Shown: in pieces, positions 1-7,787 of the stretch | Layout: the number at the start of each line of letters is the position of its first letter | Numbering within the stretch: position 1 is the stretch's first letter | Source: an uncultured Planctomycetaceae bacterium | Lineage (GTDB): Bacteria; Planctomycetota; Planctomycetia; Planctomycetales; Planctomycetaceae | DNA length: 10,341 bases | Reading direction: 5' to 3' | NCBI GenBank assembly: GCA_903823545.1 | Contig: CAIJTL010001146.1 | Coordinates: forward strand, 1 to 10,341 | Program-made: the position numbers and the translations under genes | Notes under the pieces: model-generated | Database searches by the model: none | What the model saw: only the letters and a program-made list of their open reading frames with translations | What the model was told of the DNA's origin: nothing

Positions 1-850
1 CTCGCTTCTGCCAGAACTCATCGCGGTTTGGATGCAGCATCATGTCGCGCCAAAACGGGATCGAATCTTTGAGGTAAAGCTTGTTGATGTTCTCGATCGA
101 ACCCGCTTCGAGAAACAGCTTGTAACCGTCGGGAGTCGGATAGACGTACGGCTTGGCTGGGTCAGTGGTCGGCTTCGGACGTTCGGTCGCGTTGCCCGTG
201 AGCCACTTGAATGCGTGCGCCAAAAAGAACGAGCCATGATGCAGGAAGTCATCGAAGTACCAATCACCGACGGGAGCTTGTGGCGAGACTGCCTTTAACG
301 CTGGATGAGCATCGATCATTCCCGCTGCCGCATAAAAGCCCGGATACGAGATGCCAGACATGCCGACTCGCCCGTTGTTATTCGGGACGTTCTTCAGTAG
401 CCAATCGATTGTGTCATACGCGTCCGTGCTTTCGTCGACGTCGGTTGGCTTTGTCTTATTGGTGAGATGCGGCGTGACTTGAACGAACTCGCCTTCCGAT
501 GCGAACCGCCCACGGACGTCTTGATTGACGAAGATGTATCCCGCTTTGACGAAGTGCTCGCTTGGGCCGACCTTCGCAGGGTACTTGTCTTCGCCGTAGG
601 GGCTGCACGAGTACGGTGTCCGCTTCATGAGGATCGGATACTTCCGCGTGGTGTCTTTCGGAACGAAGACCGCCGTAAAGAGCTTGGTCCCGTCGCGCAT
701 TGGGATCATGTGCTCGTGCTTAAAGTAATGCAGTCGAAGGTAACTTTCCGGCTGCGGCGTTTCTTGAGCGAAGGCCACGTTCAAGTTTGGGCAGGAGATC
801 GCCCCGACGATCACCCAGAACAACAAGAATGCGCGAGTAAAGCACAGCAT
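1..850 (-). CDS. CocE/NonD family acyl hydrolase, N-terminal part (runs off left edge)
   Basis: Reading the minus strand from the ATG at 848-850 gives 283 codons with no stop before the window edge, so the C-terminal part is missing. Residues 1-28 form a signal peptide: Arg6, then a hydrophobic stretch, ending AFA before Gln29, which suggests signal peptidase I export. The mature part matches the X-Pro dipeptidyl-peptidase/CocE alpha/beta hydrolase fold: MRDGTKLFTAVFVPK (51-65), KRTPYS (76-81), DVRGR (111-115), and the nucleophile elbow GISYPG with the probable catalytic Ser168. The catalytic Asp and His and the C-terminal jelly-roll domain would lie outside the window. Family members cleave acyl ester or amide bonds, including cocaine esterase, glutaryl-7-ACA acylase and X-Pro peptidases; the substrate here is unknown. 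It is transcribed divergently from the DUF1501 gene. Family assignment is firm, substrate is not. Confidence 0.9.
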   Translation of the reverse strand, partial: MLCFTRAFLLFWVIVGAISCPNLNVAFAQETPQPESYLRLHYFKHEHMIPMRDGTKLFTAVFVPKDTTRKYPILMKRTPYSCSPYGEDKYPAKVGPSEHFVKAGYIFVNQDVRGRFASEGEFVQVTPHLTNKTKPTDVDESTDAYDTIDWLLKNVPNNNGRVGMSGISYPGFYAAAGMIDAHPALKAVSPQAPVGDWYFDDFLHHGSFFLAHAFKWLTGNATERPKPTTDPAKPYVYPTPDGYKLFLEAGSIENINKLYLKDSIPFWRDMMLHPNRDEFWQKR

Positions 851-999
851 GAGAAGCCCTCTCGGATTTCACGACAGAGAGATTAAGGTGCCATTTTCTA
901 ACGTGAGTCCGTCTGCGAATCACGTTGGTCTGAGTTTTCACGAGAACAAGCAAAGACGCGCGTGCCTTTGGGTCGATGCCCGCTATATTGGGATACCCC

Positions 1000-1028
1000 G
1001 TAGCCCTGTCGCTCCGCGACAAGCCTAC
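1000..1028 (+). repeat. REP-like palindrome A (GTAG-headed, imperfect)
   Basis: The arm at 1000-1012 (GTAGCCCTGTCGC) pairs with 1016-1028 (GCGACAAGCCTAC) at 11 of 13 positions around a 3-base TCC loop. The inner six pairs (TGTCGC/GCGACA) are perfect. It begins with GTAG, the tetranucleotide found at the foot of many REP hairpins that RAYT-type transposases recognise. It directly abuts palindrome B. Confidence 0.6.
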
Positions 1029-1051
1029 GTAGCACAGGCGGCTCGCCTGTG
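1029..1051 (+). repeat. REP-like palindrome B (GTAG + 8-bp stem + GCT loop)
   Basis: GTAG at 1029-1032 is followed by a perfect 8-bp stem, CACAGGCG (1033-1040) against CGCCTGTG (1044-1051), with loop GCT. It shares the core CAGGCG-GCT-CGCCTG and the preceding ACGTAG with palindrome C, which lies in the opposite orientation about 35 bases away. The two together resemble a pair of inverted REP units. Confidence 0.7.
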
Positions 1052-1085
1052 TCTTCAAAAGAGTTACTACACAAATAGAGTCATC

Positions 1086-1109
1086 GAGCAGGCGAGCCGC
1101 CTGCTCTAC
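1086..1109 (-). repeat. REP-like palindrome C (inverted copy of B)
   Basis: Read on the minus strand, GTAG (1109-1106) is followed by AGCAGGCG (1105-1098), loop GCT, and CGCCTGCT (1094-1087), a perfect 8-bp stem; one more G-C pair closes at 1086/1106. The core is identical to palindrome B while the outer two stem bases differ in a compensated way (CA/TG in B, AG/CT here). This covariation suggests that the hairpin, not the exact sequence, is conserved. It lies 20 bases upstream of the DUF1501 start codon. Confidence 0.7.
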
Positions 1110-1129
1110 GTGAAATAAGGTTCGTACTC

Positions 1130-2512
1130 ATGCGACGACGCAACTTCTTGGGTTTGGGTTTGACCGGCGGTCTCGCGGGTTTGATGGGTTCAACTTCGGC
1201 TCTGCGAGCGAGTGATTCGACGAAAGGTCGCGCGAAGCGGGTCATTATCGTTTTCGAACAAGGTGGGATGTCCCACATGGATACCTGGGATCCGAAGCCG
1301 GAGACGATTGCCGAACATCGAAGTCCCTATCAGCCGATCGACACGAACGTTCCTGGCATTCAATTGACGTCGCTGATGCCGAACGTCGCTCGCCAAGCGG
1401 ACAAGTTGGCGATCGTGCGTTCGATGTGTCACACAATTAATGATCATGGAGCGGGTGCGAAGTATGTCCTTCAAGGAGTGAAGCCCGGCGGTGCTGTCGA
1501 GATGCCGGATCTCGGTGCGGCAATCTCGCAGCGAATCGGCTCGAATGCCAAATATCTTCCTCCGTATGTGATGATTCCCGGCAACGGTGAGATGTCTGGT
1601 TACGCACCGACAACTGGATTTCTTTCGCCAGCATGGAAGGCGTTTCGGACTCAAGGCCGCGATCTCTCGCAGCCCGGCTGGAAGGTTGCGGACCTCGGCC
1701 TGATTGGCGGATTGGACGATCGCCGCTTTCGTAATCGACGTGATCTGCTCAGCAATCTCGACGTTGGTTTGCTGACGTCGGGTAATCCAACGGACGTCAC
1801 GAAATCGCGCGAGATGACCGGCTTCTTCGAGCACGCTTTCGACATGCTCAGCAACCCGCGCACGCAAACAGCGTTTGATCTCACTCAGGAATCTACGGCG
1901 ACTCGCGAAAAATATGGAATGGGACATCGCGGTCAGTGTTATTTGTTGGCACGACGCTTGGTGGAATCGGGAGTCCGCGTCGTGGCACTCGAAGTTCGCG
2001 AGAACGAGTCACCGACAACACCCGGCGGCTTCAATATGAACTGGGATCATCACGACGAAATCTACACGTCGGGCTCCTGCGGAACTGTCCGCAACAAAGC
2101 GGGTGGCGAAGGGCGATATGGAATCGGACATTGGGTCATGACCGGCAGCACCGACCGTGCGTTTGCCGCGCTGCTTGCCGATTTACACGAACGTGGCCTG
2201 TTGTCAGAAACGCTCGTTTGTTTTGTGACGGAGTTTGGTCGCACGCCGAAGCTCAACAAGTTTCAAGGACGCGATCACTGGTCGAACGCCTTCAGCATCG
2301 CGTTTGCGGGAGCGGGAGTTCGCGGCGGCCAAGTCATCGGCAAGACAGACAAGGACGGCGGCTATGTGCTCGATCAGCCTTACACGTTGGATGACTACGC
2401 GGCGACCGTGATCGAGTTCTTGGGAATCGATCGCGAGACACCGACTTACACGCGCGAGAACCGCCCGGTGTTTCTCGTCCCCGAAGGCCGAGCGATCGAG
2501 CGACTCGTGTGA
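1130..2512 (+). CDS. DUF1501 family protein with twin-arginine signal
   Basis: 460 residues from the ATG at 1130 to a TGA at 2510-2512. The N-terminus MRRRNFLGLGLTGGLAG is a clear Tat-type signal (twin arginine followed by xFL and a glycine-rich hydrophobic segment), so the protein is probably exported folded. The rest matches DUF1501 throughout its length: VIIVFEQGGMSHMDTWDPKP (38-57), the stretch around MCHTINDHGAGAKYVLQG (99-116), NWDHHD (304-309), FVTEFGRTPK (365-374) and GRDHW (380-384). The family belongs to the sulfatase/alkaline-phosphatase-like superfamily, and the Asp/His clusters could bind metal, but no member activity is established enough to state a reaction. In Planctomycetes these genes usually follow a DUF1549/DUF1553 cytochrome-like gene; none is present here. 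Start supported by the signal and a weak AAGG at 1117-1120. Confidence 0.93.
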   Translation: MRRRNFLGLGLTGGLAGLMGSTSALRASDSTKGRAKRVIIVFEQGGMSHMDTWDPKPETIAEHRSPYQPIDTNVPGIQLTSLMPNVARQADKLAIVRSMCHTINDHGAGAKYVLQGVKPGGAVEMPDLGAAISQRIGSNAKYLPPYVMIPGNGEMSGYAPTTGFLSPAWKAFRTQGRDLSQPGWKVADLGLIGGLDDRRFRNRRDLLSNLDVGLLTSGNPTDVTKSREMTGFFEHAFDMLSNPRTQTAFDLTQESTATREKYGMGHRGQCYLLARRLVESGVRVVALEVRENESPTTPGGFNMNWDHHDEIYTSGSCGTVRNKAGGEGRYGIGHWVMTGSTDRAFAALLADLHERGLLSETLVCFVTEFGRTPKLNKFQGRDHWSNAFSIAFAGAGVRGGQVIGKTDKDGGYVLDQPYTLDDYAATVIEFLGIDRETPTYTRENRPVFLVPEGRAIERLV

Positions 2513-2533
2513 CTAATCCTCAATCAATCGCCG

Positions 2534-2554
2534 CCACCGAGGCAAGCTCGGTGG
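2534..2554. terminator. Hairpin between convergent genes, possible bidirectional terminator
   Basis: A perfect 8-bp stem, CCACCGAG (2534-2541) against CTCGGTGG (2547-2554), with a 5-base loop, lies in the 69-bp gap between the convergent ends of the DUF1501 gene and the sensor kinase gene. Position and stem strength suit a shared terminator. Neither side has a proper T run (GGTTGG on the plus side, CGGCGATTG on the minus side), so it may instead stabilise both 3' ends or be a dispersed repeat. Confidence 0.5.
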
Positions 2555-2581
2555 GGTTGGTGCACATCGCGGGCTTGAGGA

Positions 2582-5101
2582 CTAATTCAGCGGAAACCAA
2601 GCATGAATTGTTGTTCCGGAGCCGGGAGTGGAGTCGATTGCGAGGTGGCCGAGTGCGAGATTGGCTCGTTCTTGCATGCCTGATAGACCGAGCGAATCTC
2701 CACGGGAAGCACGTTGATGTGCTTCCGTCACGACAAACCCTCGCCCGTTGTCACGAACGGTGAGATGCAGTTCGAGGTCTCGCTGAAACAGCTCCACATA
2801 AACATCGCTGGGGTTGGCGTGCCGAATTGCATTCGTGACCGCTTCTTGTGTGATTCGAAAACAGGTGGTCGCCAGATTCGTTGAAACCGAGATGTCTTCA
2901 GGGTCGACGGTGAAGTGATATCGGAACCCGGCGATTTCGGATTGCTTTTTCAAGTACCAATTCAGGGCGGCCACGAGACCGAGGTCGTCGAGTTGCGGCG
3001 GACGCAAATCGAGCGAAAGATTACGAACTTGATCGATGGCGCGATCAATCATCGACAGGCTTTCTTCCAGCTTCACTCGCGTTGTTGTCTCTGCTGACTG
3101 CTGAGTTCCCCAAAGCTGAATCTTCATTGCCGTCAGGACTTGGCCGAGTTCGTCATGTAATTCTCTGGCGAGATGTCGACGTTCGGTTTCCTGTGCTGAA
3201 ATGAGTTGGTGTGACAACGATTCCAAGTTTTGGCGACTGGCGATTAGCTCCGCGTTCGCTCGCTTTGATTCAGTGATGTCACTGAAAAGTGTGAGTGCGC
3301 AATCTTGGCCGTCGAGCGTCAGCCGCTCGACGGATCGCAACGCGTAACCAACGCTTCCATCTTTGCGACGAAACTCTGCTTCAAAGCGACGAATAGACCC
3401 GTTCTTTTTGAGCTCGGTAAACAGCTCTGCTCGATCTGTGAGGTTAACCCAATGCTTCAAGCTCACTGAAGTCTGACCAATCAATTCTTGTCGTGTATGG
3501 CCAAGGAGTCCACAAAAGGCATCATTAACATCGAGATATCTCCCTTCTGCGAGAGTCGTGATACAGATGCCAATTGGGCTCGCGCGAAAGATCGTGGCGA
3601 AACGAATCTCACTCGCACGCAATCGCATTTCTGCTCGGTGGCGCTCCGTGATATCCCGTGTGACTGACAACACGCACGTGATCTGTCCGTTGGGATTGCG
3701 AAGTGGCGAAGCATGAACCTCCAGCCAACGGCGAGTTCCTCTGAGGCCGACAATCTCATACTCAAGAGTGCCAGAGCCTCCGGCAAACGCATGTTGATTA
3801 AGTTCATGAAAAGCGTCTCGTTGTTCCGGGCAGATCAAGAATCCGACACGTTTACCAATCACCTGAGAAATCGAATCGGCTTCAACCATCTTCAAACCTG
3901 CGGAATTCATTTCCAAAAGCGTCCCGTCCTGAGTCAACAGTTTCACGCATTCCGGAACCGACTCCAAAATCGAGCGGAGATGAATTCCACGTTCGGCTAT
4001 TTCGGTTTTGAGTTGTTCGATCGCGAGATTCAGTTGCTGTGTTCGATCGAGCACATGAAGCTCAAGCTCATTGTTTGCTTTCCAAAGTAATGACTCGGCT
4101 CGATGTCTTTGAATGACAATCGCCGACATGCACAACGCCGTGAGCACGTTCATGCTCACGAAGACGTCTAGCATCAGCAACTTGTTAGCGCGAACGATCC
4201 ATGAGAAAGGTCCTTCGGTGTGAACTGTTCCCCAGACCGCAATCGTAGAGGTGATAACCATCGCAATGATCGCCCCTCGTGAACCGGTTCGAACTGCCGC
4301 CCACAGAATGACGGGCTGAAGCATGAATGGTGTGAGCACTAAACCGAACGGCAACGTAGGCGATTCAATAAAGGTCAAATACGTCAACAAACTTGTTAGC
4401 CCAAAACAACCAATGCAGTCGAGCCAACGCTCTTTCAATTTGACATGAGTGGTTGCCGTCCAAACTAGAAATAGCGGGGTAATGACAAACACCCCTGTGG
4501 CATCACCAAGCCACCAGGTCGTGATGGTTTCACCAAATCGCGACCAAGGAACGGATCCACTGATGCAGACCGTCGCTGTACCTGCAAACGCACTTATCAG
4601 GCAGCTTGCGACTCCACCAATACAAAGTAGGTAAAACACATCACCCACTCGTTCCAGAGGGTGGCGTTCTCCGACCGAACGTTGGATGAGCGTGGCTCCG
4701 ATAGCAGCAGCCAAACAAACTCCTGTTGAGATGCCAAGTCCCGCCATGACCAAATCGAAGAAACTCGCCGGCTCCGACGAAAGCAAGCTGCTCGATAAGT
4801 TGACGAAAAACGCCCCCAGCCAAAGTCCAGGAATGACTCGCCTGCCCATGAGCATGACAGCGCCCAAGGCCACTCCCGAAGGTGGCCAGAGCGGAGACGG
4901 GTGGCCGCCAGGAATTGAAAACAGCAAGCCCAACCGACCAGACATGAAGTAGATCAATGCAAAGGCAAGATTAGTCAGACACAGGCATTTCAGCCCTTTT
5001 GTTTCGACCATCTGCGGTTGGAAAAGAGCCTGTACTCCATGCTCAATCTGGTTAAGCACTGACAGGCGTTTGCCGTGCCGAGTTTCATCAAGCCATTCCA
5101 T
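2582..5101 (-). CDS. MASE1-PAS-PAS sensor histidine kinase, NarL/DegS-type (HisKA_3)
   Basis: 839 residues. Residues about 40-335 hold many hydrophobic segments and the MASE1 sensory signature (FMSGRLGLLF, LWPPSGVALGAVML at 71-84, WWLGDATGVFVITPL at 196-210). A short coiled linker (about 340-370) leads to two PAS domains (about 372-488, ending VTRDITERHRAE, and 495-612, ending FSDITESKRA). The dimerisation domain is HisKA_3 type: ETERRHLARELHDELGQ at 638-654 with phospho-acceptor His649, then LDLRPPQLDDLGL (697-709). The ATPase has the N-box EAVTNAIRHA (753-762), DNGRG (784-788) and GLSGMQERA (805-813). All catalytic residues are present. Such kinases normally signal to LuxR/NarL-type response regulators, but none lies within the window. 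The sensed ligand is unknown. The ATG at 5101 is not certain; Met31 (5011) would still keep the whole membrane domain. The gene lies downstream of the esterase gene with a 139-bp gap. Confidence 0.93.
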   Translation of the reverse strand: MEWLDETRHGKRLSVLNQIEHGVQALFQPQMVETKGLKCLCLTNLAFALIYFMSGRLGLLFSIPGGHPSPLWPPSGVALGAVMLMGRRVIPGLWLGAFFVNLSSSLLSSEPASFFDLVMAGLGISTGVCLAAAIGATLIQRSVGERHPLERVGDVFYLLCIGGVASCLISAFAGTATVCISGSVPWSRFGETITTWWLGDATGVFVITPLFLVWTATTHVKLKERWLDCIGCFGLTSLLTYLTFIESPTLPFGLVLTPFMLQPVILWAAVRTGSRGAIIAMVITSTIAVWGTVHTEGPFSWIVRANKLLMLDVFVSMNVLTALCMSAIVIQRHRAESLLWKANNELELHVLDRTQQLNLAIEQLKTEIAERGIHLRSILESVPECVKLLTQDGTLLEMNSAGLKMVEADSISQVIGKRVGFLICPEQRDAFHELNQHAFAGGSGTLEYEIVGLRGTRRWLEVHASPLRNPNGQITCVLSVTRDITERHRAEMRLRASEIRFATIFRASPIGICITTLAEGRYLDVNDAFCGLLGHTRQELIGQTSVSLKHWVNLTDRAELFTELKKNGSIRRFEAEFRRKDGSVGYALRSVERLTLDGQDCALTLFSDITESKRANAELIASRQNLESLSHQLISAQETERRHLARELHDELGQVLTAMKIQLWGTQQSAETTTRVKLEESLSMIDRAIDQVRNLSLDLRPPQLDDLGLVAALNWYLKKQSEIAGFRYHFTVDPEDISVSTNLATTCFRITQEAVTNAIRHANPSDVYVELFQRDLELHLTVRDNGRGFVVTEAHQRASRGDSLGLSGMQERANLALGHLAIDSTPGSGTTIHAWFPLN

Positions 5102-5240
5102 GGATCATTCCTATGTCATCAGTGGCGTGGAGCGATTTCATCTTCGCTCAGTTTTTCGCCAACGCCGCGACCCCACATTCCAGGCGAGGCAGGGTGTTTT
5201 CTTCGATTAGAAAGCGAACGTAATAGGCGGCTGAATTCAC
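5102..5240. other. Intergenic spacer between esterase and sensor kinase genes
   Basis: This 139-bp gap separates two minus-strand genes. It contains a small 6-bp hairpin, GAGCGA (5130-5135) and TCGCTC (5144-5149), followed on the plus strand by five Ts; no plus-strand gene precedes it, so a terminator role is unlikely. Reading on from the esterase TAA there are 30 more open in-frame codons ending at TGA 5148-5150. No convincing promoter was found. Confidence 0.4.
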
Positions 5241-6134
5241 TTACTTGAGCCACTCGTTTTGGCGCATCCAATAAAGCAGGTCTTTGCCCCAGGGATGAAC
5301 GTCGTTGGCTGGGACTCCGTTGCGTCCTTCGCTCAGTCCAATTCCATGTGGGCCTTTTTGATAGACGTGGAAGTCGTAAGCGATGCCGTTCTGTTGCAAC
5401 GCGGTGACAAAGCGGAGCGAGTTCGTGACAGGCACGGCTTTGTCATCACCCGTGCTCCAGACAAAGCACGGCGGCGTTTGCTTCGTCACTTGTTTCTCGT
5501 TCGAGAGGAGTTCAACCAGCTTCGGATCAGGATTCTTGCCGAGGAGATTGGCCTTGGAACCGCTGTGAGTGACGCCGTCTTCCATGCTGATCACGGCATA
5601 GCAAAGCACTCCGAAATCGGGACGAGAACTTTGTTTCTCAACGGCATCGTCAGAGTCCGCCTTGCCCGCATCGAAGTGCGTCACCGCTGTTGAAGCGAGG
5701 TGTCCACCGGCGCTGCTTCCCATCACGCCAACACGTTTCGTGTCGAGCTTCCATTCCGCTGCCTGCGATCGAACCAATCGAATCGCTCGTGAGACATCGT
5801 TGAGCATCACTGGATGTCGATAACCAGCCGAGCCGAGTCGGTATTTCAAAACGAATGCTGAAATGCCGTTGTCTGCCAACCACTTCGCGTAGCCTTCACC
5901 TTCGTGACCAGCCAAGCCACCGTAGCCGCCCCCAGGACAGACGACGATTGCAGTGCCGCTCGTCTTGTCAGCGGAAGGCAAATACGGAGTGAGCGTCGGG
6001 ATATCTTTCGGTTCTTTGCCAGTCGCACCCGGTGCGTCTCCTTCCCATAACCGAATCGGATCGGCGGCCGACGAGACACTCACGGAGCATCCCAATAATA
6101 CGATCAAATTGAATAACCCACGTCTCAACGTCAT
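5241..6134 (-). CDS. Exported alpha/beta hydrolase, BD-FAE / acetyl-esterase type
   Basis: 297 residues when started at the ATG at 6132-6134. That start gives MTLRRGLFNLIVLLGCSVSVSSAA, a signal peptide with basic n-region, hydrophobic core and SSAA end; a longer in-frame reading to 6233 would bury it behind 33 unconvincing residues. An AAAGG lies about ten bases upstream. The mature protein has the oxyanion region CPGGGYGG (66-73), the nucleophile elbow GSSAGG with Ser141, a probable acid Asp231 in GDDKAVP, and His263 in GPHGIGLS. This triad and spacing fit the BD-FAE/esterase-lipase group, many of which deacetylate plant or algal polysaccharides such as xylan. It is predicted to act in the periplasm or outside the cell. 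Polysaccharide substrate is inferred from the family, since no glycosidase or transporter gene is adjacent. The downstream neighbour is the sensor kinase. Confidence 0.9.
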   Translation of the reverse strand: MTLRRGLFNLIVLLGCSVSVSSAADPIRLWEGDAPGATGKEPKDIPTLTPYLPSADKTSGTAIVVCPGGGYGGLAGHEGEGYAKWLADNGISAFVLKYRLGSAGYRHPVMLNDVSRAIRLVRSQAAEWKLDTKRVGVMGSSAGGHLASTAVTHFDAGKADSDDAVEKQSSRPDFGVLCYAVISMEDGVTHSGSKANLLGKNPDPKLVELLSNEKQVTKQTPPCFVWSTGDDKAVPVTNSLRFVTALQQNGIAYDFHVYQKGPHGIGLSEGRNGVPANDVHPWGKDLLYWMRQNEWLK

Positions 6135-6275
6135 CGCCAATGCCTTTTCTGGAGAGAATGAATGAAGTCCGATCACGGACATGGGCATCGTAGAGAGGCA
6201 CCGCAGGCAGGCGAAGCAACACGACGTCACCACGCGGTTACATCGCTCACTTTTTGCGAGAGGCGAACCAAGCGT

Positions 6276-7787
6276 TTACTCAGCGAGTTTTCGCGGTTCG
6301 TCATCTGGCGGCAACGGTTCTGGCGCGGTCGGTGGGAGCGGTTCTTTGGGTGGCCAGCAGACGCCTTCGCCATGCTTCGGGAGTTGCGGCGACTCCGGCC
6401 GCTTCGGCGGCCCTGAAGTCAAATCGCCTCGTGCATCGCGATTCACAAGAATCTGTCCAACCAGCGATCGTCCCGGAAAGTTGGCGAGCACGTACGTGTT
6501 CCGACCGTCGAAGACTTCGAAGTCTGTTTGCTCGGCGTTGCCGAGCGGTTGACCGGACTCAGTCGCAGGCTGCAACGCGAGGTGATGCTTTCCAGCGGGA
6601 AGCTCAATGCGACGGACTTGGATTTTGTTTGGCAGCAAGCCCCAGCAGCGAGTGTCAGCATTCTCGGTCGCTTCCCAAGCAACACCAACCGCATCGAAGG
6701 CAAGTTCGGCAAGCGGGTTTTCGATGTTGGTCGCTTCCTTGGCCGCGTAGAGCGACCCTTTCTTTACGCAACGACGCACAATCGTCCGCGCCATCACATG
6801 GGGGAAGATCGCATCGAACTGTTGCGAAGCCAATTGGCCGACATCGGTGATCGTCTCCGTCAGCCCGCTGTCTTTGCCGTCAATGTTGACTCGCACCGAT
6901 TGCACATCGTTATGTGGCACGACCACAACTGGCACTTTTACCGGAGCGATCGTCGGAGTGACGGAGTGCTTTGCGACTGCTGACAAAATCTGGTCAGCAA
7001 TCAACATGGCGACTTGAGTCGGCTCTTCATTCCGCTCTTCTTTGTAGGGACCGCGTCCGACGAGTGTGAAAACATAGGCCACGCCGTTTCCAGGCGCTGA
7101 ATGTCGACCGTTCGTCACTCGCTCCAAATCTTGCTTCGCTGATTTGAACTCGGGCTCCCAGTTCGCCACGAGCTGTATCGATCGTTTGGCGTCGTCGTAA
7201 TCTCGCATCGACGCTTCTCGCAACATGCCGCTGACGTATGCCCCCAGTGCCACTCGCTTGTACGCGAGCTTCGGGTTCTCGGCCCCCTCCTTTGCACCCG
7301 CTTCGATGATTTGCTCTTGCTTCGAATTGACCTGCAGCGCGTAAGCCCCGGCATCAGAGCCGTCGTGCATCAAATTGCTGAGAGCAAGGAACGCTCGAAT
7401 CAGAACTCTCTCGTAGTCTTCGCCCGCGTAAGCTCGACGAGTGTCGTCCGTCAGATAGGATGCGGCTCCTTCAGCGAGGTCTTTCTGTTCGAGATAATCG
7501 AACCGATCGCGCACTTCTCGCAGTGTTCGCTCCGCGTCCGCAGGTCGACCAGACGAGAGTTCGACCATCGCTCGTTCAAGCTTCAGGACATCGGCCTCTT
7601 TCGATCGACCGCGCTTCGGCAATTCCTTTTTGACGAACTGATCAGCCGCAGTGAGGTTACCGGAATAAAAATCTTGCCGAACGGTCCTAAGTCGGTCCGC
7701 GTAGCTCGTGCAGCCGGTTGTGAAAAGCAGAGTCAGCAAACAAGCCGCCGCAATGGTGTGGCTTAATGACCGATGACCAATGACCAA
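6276..7787 (-). CDS. COG3014-type lipoprotein with helical repeats, linked to LpoB-like gene
   Basis: The body matches the uncharacterised COG3014 family: a helical, TPR-like region (about 28-220) with KLERAMVELSSGRPADAERTLREV and AGEDYERVLIRAFLALSNLM, then a beta-rich half with a closing segment around RCWGLLPNKIQVRRIELPAGKHHLAL. COG3014 genes are often next to LpoB-like (COG3417) genes, as here. The tail is proline- and acid-rich (last 40 or so residues). I placed the start at TTG 7785-7787, giving 503 residues and a lipoprotein signal ending LLFTTGC (lipidated Cys26). ATGs at 7886 and 7955 are in frame, but the first would put a hairpin and a tandem repeat inside the coding region and push the signal peptide to residue 45 or beyond; the second overlaps the upstream gene. 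No good ribosome binding site supports any of the three, so the start is the weak point. Function is unknown; an envelope scaffold role is an inference. Confidence 0.82.
   Translation of the reverse strand: MVIGHRSLSHTIAAACLLTLLFTTGCTSYADRLRTVRQDFYSGNLTAADQFVKKELPKRGRSKEADVLKLERAMVELSSGRPADAERTLREVRDRFDYLEQKDLAEGAASYLTDDTRRAYAGEDYERVLIRAFLALSNLMHDGSDAGAYALQVNSKQEQIIEAGAKEGAENPKLAYKRVALGAYVSGMLREASMRDYDDAKRSIQLVANWEPEFKSAKQDLERVTNGRHSAPGNGVAYVFTLVGRGPYKEERNEEPTQVAMLIADQILSAVAKHSVTPTIAPVKVPVVVVPHNDVQSVRVNIDGKDSGLTETITDVGQLASQQFDAIFPHVMARTIVRRCVKKGSLYAAKEATNIENPLAELAFDAVGVAWEATENADTRCWGLLPNKIQVRRIELPAGKHHLALQPATESGQPLGNAEQTDFEVFDGRNTYVLANFPGRSLVGQILVNRDARGDLTSGPPKRPESPQLPKHGEGVCWPPKEPLPPTAPEPLPPDDEPRKLAE

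Larger units (their letters stand above)
851..1129. other. Divergent intergenic spacer (promoter region plus REP-like cluster)
   Basis: This 279-bp spacer separates two divergently transcribed genes, so both promoters should lie here. I could not pick a convincing -35/-10 pair on either strand. The right half (about 1000-1110) is filled by three small palindromes listed separately. A short AAGG at 1117-1120 lies nine bases before the DUF1501 ATG and may serve as a weak ribosome binding site. Open frames through this stretch look accidental because they read through the palindromes. Confidence 0.5.

Noticed and set aside
1190..1927. 245-codon minus-strand frame inside the DUF1501 gene
   Set aside because: It is the antisense shadow of a strongly conserved protein; rich in Arg, Ser and His with no domain features.
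5130..5156. Hairpin plus five Ts on the plus strand as a terminator
   Set aside because: No plus-strand gene precedes it, and on the minus strand, which is the transcribed one, it lacks a T run.
6135..6233. Upstream extension of the esterase to an ATG at 6233
   Set aside because: The extra 33 residues are Cys-rich and unlike the family, and they would mask the clear signal peptide that begins at 6134.
6254..6983. Long plus-strand frames opposite the COG3014 gene
   Set aside because: They overlap one another and the family-matched minus-strand gene; compositions are Arg/Ser/Gln rich, as expected of shadows.
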